Shown here one piece after another: positions 51,634 through 60,151 of a stretch of DNA of 64,000 nt (its first letter is position 1; each line of letters begins with the position of its first letter). The notes below the pieces were generated by a model. The model saw only the letters and a program-made list of their open reading frames with translations. It did no database searches and was not told the origin of the DNA. Made by a program: the position numbers and the translations under genes. This stretch comes from DATHTS01 sp965219305 (GTDB lineage Bacteria; Acidobacteriota; Blastocatellia; Pyrinomonadales; Pyrinomonadaceae): contig OZ244725.1 of NCBI GenBank assembly GCA_965219305.1, forward strand, positions 4,773,233-4,837,232, in the 5' to 3' direction.

Positions 51634-51762
51634 ATGAATCAAAAATACGATGTCGCCGTGATCGGCGGCGGGCATAATGGTTTGACGTGCGCTTGTTATC
51701 TGGCGAAAAGCGGGTTGAAAGTCGTCGTTTTGGAGCGGCGGCATATTGTCGGCGGGGCGGTT
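51634..51762. repeat. direct repeat of stub B, right boundary of the restriction locus
   Basis: Same strand and nearly same sequence as 48594-48722 (a few mismatches, e.g. ATGAATCAAAAA against ATGAATAAAACT). Similarity begins at the ATG and ends in GGCGGTTT. Confidence 0.88.
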
Positions 51763-53205
51763 TGCACGCAGGATGATTTGATCGAGGACTATAAGATTGA
51801 TGTCGGATCGAGCGCGCATATTATGATTCATCTCACGCCGGTCGTGAAGGATTTGGAACTGGAGAAATTCGGGCTGGAATATATTGACTGCGACCCGTTT
51901 GCGTTTGCGCCTTTGCCGAACGGCGCGGGCGCGATTTATTTTTGGAAGGACGTTGATAAAACTTGCGAATCAATTGCGAAAATTTCGCCCGAAGACGCGG
52001 ACAGATACAAGGCGTTTGTGACCGAATGGGAAAAGCTGAACGAAGGTGTGTTCAAGGCGTTTTTGAAACCGCCGTCGGTGATGAATCTCGGTCGGCATAT
52101 GGTTTTCGGCACGAAGTCGAAAAATCCGGCGGATATGGTTCGCAAGCTGATGACGAGTTACGGCGCGCTCGTCAAACAGACTTTCAAACACGAAGGCTTG
52201 CGCGCGGCGATGGCGTGGCTCGCGGCGCAAAGCGGTCCGCCGCCGACGGCGATGGCGAGCGGCGATTTTCTCGGCTGGCATTCGATGATTCACAAAAGCG
52301 GCGTCAAACGTCCGCGCGGTGGAAGCGGCGCGTTGACGCAGGCGATGGCGCGATGTCTCGAACATCACGGCGGCGAGATTTTATTAAATGCTGAAGTCAC
52401 CAAAATCGAAGTCGCAAATGGTGAAACGGGCGCGATAATTTTGGAAAACGGCGAGCGAATCGAAGCGACCAGAATCGTTTCAAACGCGCACGTTCACACG
52501 ACATTTTTGAAATTAATCGGCGCGGAAAATCTGCCCGAAGGACTCGCCGAACGCATCGAAAACGTCCGCATCGGCAACGGTTTCGGAATGATCGTGCGCT
52601 GTGCCGTTTCGGAACTTCCCGATTACACATCCGCGCCGAACGGCGGCAAAGCGTCCGATTGTCATCACGGTTTGCAGCTCATGTGTCCGACGATGGATTA
52701 TCTCGACCGCAGTTACGCCGATTATTTAAATGGCATTCCGTCGAAAAATCCCGGCGCACTGGCGATGACTTTTTCATCAGTTGACCCGACGCTCGCGCCC
52801 GCCGGAAAACACACTTTGTTCATCTGGGGACAATATTATCCTTATGAATTATCAACGGGCGAAAACTGGCAGGACATCGAAGACCGCGAAGCCGACAAAC
52901 TCATCGAAGTCGTCAACAGTTACGCGCCGAACGTCAAAAATTCGATCATCAAACGCTTCGTCCAATCGCCGCTCGACCTCGAACAACGCCTCGGACTTCT
53001 CAGAGGAAACGTGATGCACGTCGAAATGGATTTCGACCAGATGTTTCTCTTCCGCCCTTTGCCCGAAATGAGCCAATACAAAACCCCGATCAAAAATCTC
53101 TACCTGACCGGCGCATCAACCCATCCCGGCGGCGGCGTTTTTGCGGCATCAGGACACAACACAGCACAGGTCGTTTTGAAAGATGTGAAGGGCGGTTGGT
53201 TTTAG
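51634..53205 (+). CDS. FAD-dependent oxidoreductase, phytoene-desaturase/PYROXD2-like
   Basis: A 523-residue flavoprotein. It starts with a dinucleotide-binding fold YDVAVIGGGHNGLTCACYLAK (5-25) followed by VVVLERRHIVGGAV. The middle shows GGSGALTQAMARCLEHHGGEILLNAEVTKIE, typical of NAD(P)/FAD-dependent dehydrogenases near phytoene desaturase and PYROXD2. It ends GASTHPGGGVFAASGHNTAQVVLKD. Substrate unknown; no carotenoid genes are near. Its first 129 bases are repeated at 48594 and, in part, at 46777. Its own native upstream sequence seems to have been replaced by the restriction locus. Weak ribosome site. Confidence 0.88.
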   Translation: MNQKYDVAVIGGGHNGLTCACYLAKSGLKVVVLERRHIVGGAVCTQDDLIEDYKIDVGSSAHIMIHLTPVVKDLELEKFGLEYIDCDPFAFAPLPNGAGAIYFWKDVDKTCESIAKISPEDADRYKAFVTEWEKLNEGVFKAFLKPPSVMNLGRHMVFGTKSKNPADMVRKLMTSYGALVKQTFKHEGLRAAMAWLAAQSGPPPTAMASGDFLGWHSMIHKSGVKRPRGGSGALTQAMARCLEHHGGEILLNAEVTKIEVANGETGAIILENGERIEATRIVSNAHVHTTFLKLIGAENLPEGLAERIENVRIGNGFGMIVRCAVSELPDYTSAPNGGKASDCHHGLQLMCPTMDYLDRSYADYLNGIPSKNPGALAMTFSSVDPTLAPAGKHTLFIWGQYYPYELSTGENWQDIEDREADKLIEVVNSYAPNVKNSIIKRFVQSPLDLEQRLGLLRGNVMHVEMDFDQMFLFRPLPEMSQYKTPIKNLYLTGASTHPGGGVFAASGHNTAQVVLKDVKGGWF

Positions 53206-53311
53206 AATTTTTTCGTGAAAATGATTAGATTCCGAAAAGTAATTTCAATGTTAATATTTCAATAAGTTTGTGGTATAAATGTTTATAGATTGGGTTTAAT
53301 TCAGCAGTAAA

Positions 53312-54709
53312 ATGAAAGAAAAAGCTTCGTTAAAAAATGAAAAAGGTGTAATTGCTGAAAGCTATGCAGATTTACAATCTATATCTGCATTGGAAAAAGC
53401 GCAGGAATCCTTTCCAACAAAAAAAGCCTCGCAAATTAGTTCCTTTAAGGCAATTTTACAATCTATTGAGATAGGTATTTTGAATATATCTGATTTACTC
53501 CAAAGAATAACAACAGATGTTGAAAATAATGAGATTGGAAAAACTGTAGTAAAAACAGGTTGGTATAAAGATTTTAATTTTCTGCTTAATCAACTTACTA
53601 ATTGTTTATCACTAATTAGTGTTTTGTCTTTAACAAAAAATCAATCTATAGATTTATCTCAAATTAGTTCCATAAGAAAATTTGCCAAAATATTAAAAAG
53701 TTTTGATAAGAAGTTTTTGAATTATGTTAAAACTCAAAATATTGATCTTAAAGAAGTAATTGGAAACCACTCTCTCAACAACAATTTAACTCAATTGATT
53801 CATTATTCCAGAATTTCTAATCTTGAAATTGCTATTTGGGAAAAAAGTTTATCAAAAACATTTTCCCCAATAGATATAATTGATTATGAAACCTTTACCG
53901 GAGCTAAATTTCTTCATAAAGCAGTTAATGGCGTTAAATTAGAAGGCGATACATTTTTTACTCAGTTTAGAGGACTACATCAGATTCCCGAACTTCTAAC
54001 ATCAGAGATAAATAACAACATTGAAGCTACTATAAAATCATTGAGAAATAAAAAACTCGAAAATTGAATCTATCATCTTCGCATTGTTAATATTTTATCA
54101 GATGGTGTAATTGGTTCTTTGTTTCCTTTGATAAATAATTTAACAACATCTGACTATCATCAAATTAGAGAGAATTTAGGACTAACAAGCGGAAGTCATT
54201 CCGTAAATATTCACTATCATTTATTTCGAGATTTATATCAACAGATTAGCAAGGAATATGTAGAAACTTATTTTGTTAACAAGTCAGCTTATTTAAAGTT
54301 AACTTCAAATGACTTTTTGGTTAAAACACTTGAAACTGAATTATTACAATTTAGCAGCTTTACCTTTCGTTGGAGAGATTTTCACATTCATCTTCCTAGA
54401 AACAATGTTGGGGGCAATTCCACCAAATCTTTAATAGGTTCTTCTGATGCAATTGAGGCAGTAAAAAAAATGAAATCTTCTGCTGAGTATTCCGATCCAT
54501 TAAATTCAATTAAAGAGATTTATGGTTTATTAGGATCATCGAACAAACTTTATTTAGCAGACCACATTAGTTCCGAGAATTCTCTAGATAATTTATTGTT
54601 AGAGGAAACAGGGGAAATTACTCAAGAAAGATTTGCTCAGGTTCAAGATAGAAAAGGAGTATTTGCTAACAAAAGTTCTTTCAAACCACCAACTAAAAGA
54701 GAGGTATAA
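53312..54709 (+). pseudogene. tryptophan 2,3-dioxygenase-like gene split by in-frame TGA
   Basis: An AT-rich frame of 465 codons is interrupted only by TGA at 54065-54067. Before it, 251 residues (e.g. TGWYKDFNFLLNQLTNCL, FFTQFRGLHQIPE). After it the same frame runs on through LTTSDYHQIRENLGLTSGSH, like the LTPxxYxxFRxxLGxxSGxQS signature of tryptophan 2,3-dioxygenases, and SFTFRWRDFHIHLPRNNVGG, like the family's second heme/substrate region. The likeness is partial and by eye. It may be a nonsense mutation, readthrough or two genes, the second starting at TTG 54119. An AGAGAGG site for the next gene is at its end. Confidence 0.5.
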
Positions 54710-54716
54710 AAGCCAA

Positions 54717-54830
54717 ATGAAACCTGAAAATAAAATAGAACCAATTGAAATTAAGGAGAATACAGAAATTCTGACTGATTCTTCAAGCATCCCCCAAGCT
54801 AATCAAAATCCCATAAAAAAAATCTCTGTA
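54717..54830 (+). pseudogene. N-terminal fragment of a gene interrupted by the IS4-family element
   Basis: Starts MKPENKIEPIEIKENTEILT after a good AGAGAGG ribosome site and runs 38 residues to the element edge, then eight more into it before a stop at 54848. The downstream piece at 55993-56742 looks like the remainder. Unrecognised, charged, acidic start. Confidence 0.6.
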
Positions 54831-56001
54831 CGGGACAAAACGACATAAGTTAGCTGTTGTCAGCATCTTAGAATTGCAAAGATATTTACTCTCGAATATC
54901 TCTTTAGTTCAAATAACACCTCTTGGATTATTTCACATCCTAATCTGAAAAGACTTGTTTGCGCTCTCCCGTTCTTTTTTATTTCAATCGAGTTGACGGC
55001 GTTTTCCGCTTCCCCTGTTTTGATCGCCCACGCCACTGCTAACGCCAATACTCCGAATAACTTATCTATCTTCTCCACTTTCGTCAGATGCGTTTTTTCG
55101 ATCTCGAATCCGCGACTCTTTAAGTTCTGAAACAATGTTTCTATCGCCCATCTCCGCTTGTATTCCGACAGGATTTTCTCACTCGCTTCAGACGAAATGA
55201 CAATCACACTTTCCTGAGAGTCTTTTCCTCTTTTCACCTCGACCGATACCTTGACTCCGGCGTATCTCCTCGCCCGTCGCAAACGGTAACTCTCGCCGAT
55301 CTTCAATGTTCGTAACAATTTCCCGCATCTCATCGGCTTCCCGCTTTTGTTGGTAATCGTCATCGAAGCTTTTATCCGCAGACGAAACGGGACTTTTTCC
55401 TTGTCCAGATATTTGACCAATTCATATCCGTCAAACTCACGGTCACCACTCAAGTATTCGATGTTTTTGATGCCGAATACTTTGATATAACGCCCGATTA
55501 TCTGTTTCTTTTCCGCTAATACGGAGTTGCCTTTGCGCGAGAGCGTTATCCAAAATAACGGTATCGAAGTGTTTCCAACCACGATTGATAACGTCAAAAT
55601 GTTGACCCATATCAAGCCGTATTTCCACTCGGTGCGATCCAACGCCAAAACATACTTACCTTTCGGTTTGATGATCGCAATAATCAACTCGGCAAAAATG
55701 TCGAAATCAATCTCAGCCAACTGAAAAAAGCGTTTTAACCGCCGATATTTTGAATCCTTCTTAGCCGATAAGTCTAAAACATTGGCTAATCTTGCCAAAT
55801 TTGTAGTGTTCTGTTGAATAATGGCGATCAGCAAAGCCGCCGCCAACTCGACGCGACGCTTATCTAATGGTAAATTTGCTCGTAATGCTGCAAAGCATTC
55901 GGATGTGTTTTTTTCATATGCTGAGGGCTAATTTAGCTCAAAACACATCCGTTATCTATTTTCAAATATCTTTTTAACTTTGTTTTTGTCCCGTGCAGAG
56001 A
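54823..56001. mobile_element. IS4-family insertion sequence
   Basis: About 1.18 kb, bounded by 18-bp imperfect inverted repeats: left TCTCTGTACGGGACAAAA (54823-54840), right its complement with one difference (55984-56001). It contains one transposase gene on the minus strand. I found no convincing target duplication outside the repeats. The core CGGGACAAAA of the ends is identical on both sides. Confidence 0.85.
54860..55846 (-). CDS. IS4-family DDE transposase
   Basis: A transposase of about 328 residues from the first possible start used here (TTG). DDE residues: Asp in LALDRTEWKYG, Asp in YLSGDREFDG, and Glu in the YKRRWAIETLFQNLKSRGFEIE (YREK-type) motif. In-frame sequence continues upstream to about 55923 without an ATG (SECFAALRANLPLDKRRVEL), while an ATG with A7 (ATGAAAAAAACAC) is one frame out. 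So the gene is either expressed through slippage on A7 or is frameshifted. DDE residues themselves are all present. Confidence 0.88.
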   Translation of the reverse strand: MAAALLIAIIQQNTTNLARLANVLDLSAKKDSKYRRLKRFFQLAEIDFDIFAELIIAIIKPKGKYVLALDRTEWKYGLIWVNILTLSIVVGNTSIPLFWITLSRKGNSVLAEKKQIIGRYIKVFGIKNIEYLSGDREFDGYELVKYLDKEKVPFRLRIKASMTITNKSGKPMRCGKLLRTLKIGESYRLRRARRYAGVKVSVEVKRGKDSQESVIVISSEASEKILSEYKRRWAIETLFQNLKSRGFEIEKTHLTKVEKIDKLFGVLALAVAWAIKTGEAENAVNSIEIKKNGRAQTSLFRLGCEIIQEVLFELKRYSRVNIFAILRC

Positions 56002-56742
56002 GATAAGATAGAGAAAAATTTCGACGAAACATTGAAAGGGATAAAGCATAAAGTAGATAAATTAGGGAAACAACCTATTCATACAGAATATATTTTAAGT
56101 TCTCCGCATGAAGATAAAGGTTATCAAGAATCTTTAATGAGAATCCGAGATGCGCGAAAGGAAATTCTTATTATTGGAGATTATAGTCCCGAAAATTTTC
56201 ATCTTAAAACTACTGATAAAAGAAATGAGTATTTTGAAGAAATTGAAAAGAAAATTGAGCAGGCAATAGCCGACGATTCAATAGGAAATTTTAAATATAC
56301 TAGAATAATTGTAAGAGAAAACACTATCAATTCAAGAAATAGTGATGGAAAACTTGAACTCAGAAAGAGTGATATGAAAGGTGATGAACAATCATTCATC
56401 CATCTTTGTCGAGTAAAAAAAATTTATAATGACAAAAGTCCTTTAATAAATGGTGTAAATATTAATTTTAAAGTAAGTAAACCAATTCCAAATCTTCCAA
56501 GCATTTTGTTAATAGATGGTAAATATATGTTAATTACAATGCCAATGATAGAAGATTCAGATTTCTCTCAATTTATTACTGATGGAGTAATATATTTTAC
56601 ATTTGAAATTGATGATATAGATGGAAAAATTAGCAATAAGGCAGAAAAATCTGTTGCCCGCTTTCAATCAATTTTTGATAAAATATCGAATAATGCAAAT
56701 GGAGTAGTAATAAATCCTGAAGGAGTAGGGTTAGAAGAATAA
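55993..56742 (+). pseudogene. C-terminal piece of the gene split by the IS element
   Basis: Open from GTG 55993 for 249 residues (QRDKIEKNFDETLKGIKHKV, RDARKEILIIGDYSPENF, SFIHLCRVKKIYND, PSILLIDGKYMLITMPM). It presumably continues the fragment at 54717-54830, though frames do not join exactly. It is AT-rich and unrecognised; the pattern loosely recalls phospholipase-D-like accessory domains, but I would not name it. It could be translated alone from the GTG inside the element's inverted repeat. Confidence 0.55.
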
Positions 56743-56757
56743 GAAAATTTCATTTCT

Positions 56758-56947
56758 TTATTGTCTCCAAGTATAAACGTCTTTCGGTTCGACAGCTTTG
56801 ATGTCGGGATAGCGTTTGAAATCTTTGACGTTGAAGGTCAGCAGATTTTCGATGTTGCGGGCTTTCAAGCGCGGCGGCGATTTTTGCGTCGTGGGCTTGG
56901 ATACCGGAGACGGAATGTTTGATGATTTTTCTAAACTTTTTTATCAA
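56758..56947 (-). pseudogene. C-terminal relic of a VapC-like PIN toxin gene
   Basis: One frame reads KHSVSGIQAHDAKIAAAL, the Asp-containing HDA motif region of PIN domains. A shift of one base then gives RNIENLLTFNVKDFKRYPDI and ends YTWRQ at stop 56758-56760, the usual C-terminus of VapC toxins. The N-terminal half with the first Asp is missing. So it is frameshifted and truncated. Confidence 0.7.
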
Positions 56948-56977
56948 TGAATGCTACAATGCGGTTTGAGGTAGGTT

Positions 56978-57199
56978 ATGCAAGCGATTGATATACAGAC
57001 GACGGATGATAAATTTCTGATCTCGATTGATAAAAATTTGGTTGATAAGGAATTTTTATTTGATCTGATCGAAAAGATCAGGCTCGAATCTCTTATCCGT
57101 AAGGTTGATTTTGACGAGAGCATCGAGGATTTGGGCGAGGAGATCAAAGCTGATTGGTGGAAGAAAAATAAGGACAGATTTATCAAACCTCAGGAATGA
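56978..57199 (+). CDS. small antitoxin-like protein
   Basis: A 73-residue acidic protein (KFLISIDKNLVDKEFLFDLI, KIRLESLIRKVDFDESIED, and a Lys-rich end). It overlaps the next (PIN) gene by 4 bases, the layout of toxin-antitoxin pairs, and has a GAGGTAGG ribosome site. It is probably the antitoxin of a degraded VapBC-type pair. No DNA-binding motif is obvious in it. Confidence 0.65.
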   Translation: MQAIDIQTTDDKFLISIDKNLVDKEFLFDLIEKIRLESLIRKVDFDESIEDLGEEIKADWWKKNKDRFIKPQE

Positions 57200-57465
57200 G
57201 AAGGATCGTCATTGATACGAATATTTTATTTTCCACTTTGCGTGCGAAAAATTCGCGGCTCAGGTTGATTTTGGAAAGAACGGATTGTCGTTTTTACGCG
57301 CCTAACTTTTTGATGGTGGAAATCTTCAAACATAAAGAACGAATTCTCCAAAAATCGAAAGCTGCCGAAGAGGAAGTTTACGAAATTCTTTACAAAACGC
57401 TTCACAGAATAACTTTCATCAACGAAAAGGCGATCATCGCGCGAAAACTTTATCGAAACCTATAA
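57196..57465 (+). CDS. PIN-domain toxin, C-terminally truncated
   Basis: An 89-residue protein starting MRRIVIDTNILFSTLRAKNS, the PIN first motif with Asp 6, followed by APNFLMVEIFKHKERILQK with the second acidic residue (Glu). Intact PIN toxins are about 135-140 residues and end with a conserved second Asp pair (DxxFVALALxLxxPLWTGD); this one stops after IIARKLYRNL. It is probably not active as a ribonuclease. The start overlaps the antitoxin stop by 4 bases. Confidence 0.7.
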   Translation: MRRIVIDTNILFSTLRAKNSRLRLILERTDCRFYAPNFLMVEIFKHKERILQKSKAAEEEVYEILYKTLHRITFINEKAIIARKLYRNL

Positions 57466-57632
57466 ATTCTAAAGAAATTTGCGTTTTGAATTCTGGCTTT
57501 AACAGGATTTATGACATCTCCAAAATCATTTTGTCTGTTTAGTTATTGGTCGGAAAATTTATCATTGAAAATTTGGCGAACATTGTTTTGTCATTGCGGC
57601 AATAAAAGCGATATGTGGTAAATTTTGTAAAT

Positions 57633-60074
57633 ATGAAAAATCTTTTTCGCATTTTGTCAGGCGCGTCTGTTGTGTGCATTTTTTCGACTTTGATTTTCGG
57701 GCAGTGGACGAACCGTTATCCGAAATTGGCGGGCGTTTCGCATCACGTTTATCTGGAAGGTTATAATCTGCCGACGATGAATTACGGCGCGACCGATCCG
57801 GCGGTTTCGCCGGACGGAAAGTCGCTTGCATTTGCGGCTCGCGGATGGATTTGGACGATGAATTTGCAGACGCGCGAGGCAAAACGTCTGACGAAAACAG
57901 GCGCGGTTGATGCGCGTCCCGCTTGGTCGCCGGACGGGAAACAGATCGCGTTTGTGCGCGACGATTCAAAAGACACGAGCCTCGGTTTAGTTGATGTATC
58001 GAGCGGCAAAGAAAAGATTTTGGTTAATTCGCCCGCGCTCGATCTCGATCCGCATTTTTCGACTGACGGGGCATCGGTTTATTACAGTTCGGCGGAAGCG
58101 GGCGATTTGGACATTTGGAAAATTGATCTGGCGACAAATGCGAAAACGCGTCTGACGACAGATCGCGGGCAAGAGTTAGAACCGCAGCCGATGCCGAACG
58201 ACGCGGGAATTTTTTATCTGGCAAAGGTTTCGGGCAGTTCGGACACGATTCAGACATTGAATTTCGCGGACAATTCAAAAAAGGTTTTGCGCGAAGAAGG
58301 AATCGCATCCGAGATGCGCCCCGCATTGTCAAAAGACGGAAAAAATTACGCCGTAAACATTCCGGCGCAAGACCGTTGGCAATTGTGGCTCGCCGATTTA
58401 AAGGGAAATCCGCCGATTCAGATCGCGGCGGATGCGCGTTATCCGCAGATGCCCGCGTGGAGCGACGACGGCGCGTTCGTCTATTACGCCGAACCGGACG
58501 CGGACGAGCGTTTTCACGTTTTTCGTATTGCTTCGACGGGCGGCACACCGGAAAATGTCTCGCCTGTTTCGTGGAATTGGAACGCGCCGACGAGCCGCGT
58601 AACGATCAAAACGCAAACTGTAAATTCTAAGGAAAACAGCGCGGCGCGTCTGGTCGTAACCGACGGCGATGGTCATCCCGTGCTGCCTGAAAACGGTTTC
58701 GCACGCTTTGACGGGCAAAACGGACAGGTTTATTTTTACACGCCGGGAGCGATCGAAATCGTAGTTCCGGCGGGCGAAATCCGGGTTCAGGCGACGCACG
58801 GTTTCGGTGCGGCGGCAATCACGCAAACGAAGAAAATCCGAGCAAATGAAACTTCGGAAATCTCCATTGAAATGCCCGCGCCGCTGTGGATTCCCGAGAA
58901 CGACGGTATTTATTCGGGCGATCTACATTCGCATTTAAATTACGGCGGACCGTATTTGTTGACACCCGAAGACATTATTCTGGATATGCGCGCCGAAAAT
59001 CTCGATCTTTCTGCGCCGCAACTCGCAAATCTGCACACACGCTTTAACGATGTCGAATGGTGGAATTGGCGGCGGACGGAAATTCCGATGATCTTTTTCG
59101 CGCAGGAAGTCCGTTCGCATTTTCTCGGACACGTCGGCGTGGTCGGCGCAGACGCGCTGTTTTACCCGTGGTATAACGGTCCGGGTTATCCGGTTTATAA
59201 TCAGATTGATCTGCCGAACACGAATGTTTTGCAGTTCGCTAGAAATCACGGCGGAATGAATTCTTACGTTCATCCGGTGGCGACGAACGATCCGTTTCCG
59301 GCAAACGGCGAGCCGAACGGTTTGCCGCTCGAACTTGTCCCGGACGCGATTCTGGGCGATGTTGACTCGCTCGAAGTCGCGTGTTTGTGGAGCGACGAGA
59401 TCGGCACGAGCGAAGCGTGGTATCGTCTTCTAAATCTCGGTCTGCCGATTGCGCCGAGCGCGGGCAGCGACACGATGCACAACTTTTACCGCACAATGCC
59501 GATCGGTTCGACGCGCGTTTATGCCAAACCCGACGGCGCACTGAATTTACAGAATTTTTTAACGGCGGTTAAAAAAGGAAAGAGTTTTGTAACAAATGGT
59601 CCGATGCTGAAATTTACTGTAAGCGGCAGGGAAGCCGGGGACGTGATTTCAGCGGCGAACGGTCAGGCGATTGACTGGAAAATCGAAGCGTTTTCGCCAG
59701 TCGCCGTCGAGAAAATTGAAATTATCGTCAACGGCAAAGTCGCCTGGAGCGGTAAAGGTTTCAACGGCGGAAAACAGAACTTTTCAGGTAAAATTAACGC
59801 GCCGTCAGGCGGTTGGGTCGCCGCCAGAATTTACGGCGGAATAACAAAACCGCCGTTTGCCGACAGTTACCCGTTCGCTCACACTGCGCCTGTCTGGTTC
59901 AACAAAATCGGAAGCACGGACGCGGCAAGCGTGAAAAGTTCGGCGCAGGATTTACTTCGCTGGATGGATGTTGCCGAGGCAATCGTAAATCGCGGTTATG
60001 AAGGCGCGGAAGTTGAAAATCTGCGAAAGCGTTTTTCCGATGCCAGAAAAATTTTGGAAGCAAAAAGTCGTTAA
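57633..60074 (+). CDS. exported TolB-like propeller fused to CehA/McbA-type metallohydrolase
   Basis: An 813-residue protein from ATG 57633, with signal peptide (about 5-27). Residues 50-330 are TolB/WD40-like blades (DPAVSPDGKSLAFAARG, RPAWSPDGKQIAFVRDD). A beta-sandwich linker follows. From about 425 it is a PHP-like metallohydrolase of the CehA/McbA group: GDLHSHLNYGGPY (His-x-His pair), MNSYVHPVATNDP, and SAGSDTMHNF late in the domain. CehA and McbA hydrolyse carbamates in culture; the natural substrate here is unknown. A C-terminal beta region and helix finish it. Confidence 0.85.
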   Translation: MKNLFRILSGASVVCIFSTLIFGQWTNRYPKLAGVSHHVYLEGYNLPTMNYGATDPAVSPDGKSLAFAARGWIWTMNLQTREAKRLTKTGAVDARPAWSPDGKQIAFVRDDSKDTSLGLVDVSSGKEKILVNSPALDLDPHFSTDGASVYYSSAEAGDLDIWKIDLATNAKTRLTTDRGQELEPQPMPNDAGIFYLAKVSGSSDTIQTLNFADNSKKVLREEGIASEMRPALSKDGKNYAVNIPAQDRWQLWLADLKGNPPIQIAADARYPQMPAWSDDGAFVYYAEPDADERFHVFRIASTGGTPENVSPVSWNWNAPTSRVTIKTQTVNSKENSAARLVVTDGDGHPVLPENGFARFDGQNGQVYFYTPGAIEIVVPAGEIRVQATHGFGAAAITQTKKIRANETSEISIEMPAPLWIPENDGIYSGDLHSHLNYGGPYLLTPEDIILDMRAENLDLSAPQLANLHTRFNDVEWWNWRRTEIPMIFFAQEVRSHFLGHVGVVGADALFYPWYNGPGYPVYNQIDLPNTNVLQFARNHGGMNSYVHPVATNDPFPANGEPNGLPLELVPDAILGDVDSLEVACLWSDEIGTSEAWYRLLNLGLPIAPSAGSDTMHNFYRTMPIGSTRVYAKPDGALNLQNFLTAVKKGKSFVTNGPMLKFTVSGREAGDVISAANGQAIDWKIEAFSPVAVEKIEIIVNGKVAWSGKGFNGGKQNFSGKINAPSGGWVAARIYGGITKPPFADSYPFAHTAPVWFNKIGSTDAASVKSSAQDLLRWMDVAEAIVNRGYEGAEVENLRKRFSDARKILEAKSR

Positions 60075-60095
60075 AACTTTTCAAATTCAAATATA

Positions 60096-60135
60096 AAAAG
60101 GCACGGAGAAAATAAGATTTCGTCCGTGCCTTTTT
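60096..60135. terminator. bidirectional terminator
   Basis: A stem of about 12 bp (AAAAAGGCACGGA against its complement) has a ~15-base loop with flanking A and T runs. It lies between converging genes at 60074 and 60152. Confidence 0.8.
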
Positions 60136-60151
60136 TACTTGTTTGCAATTT

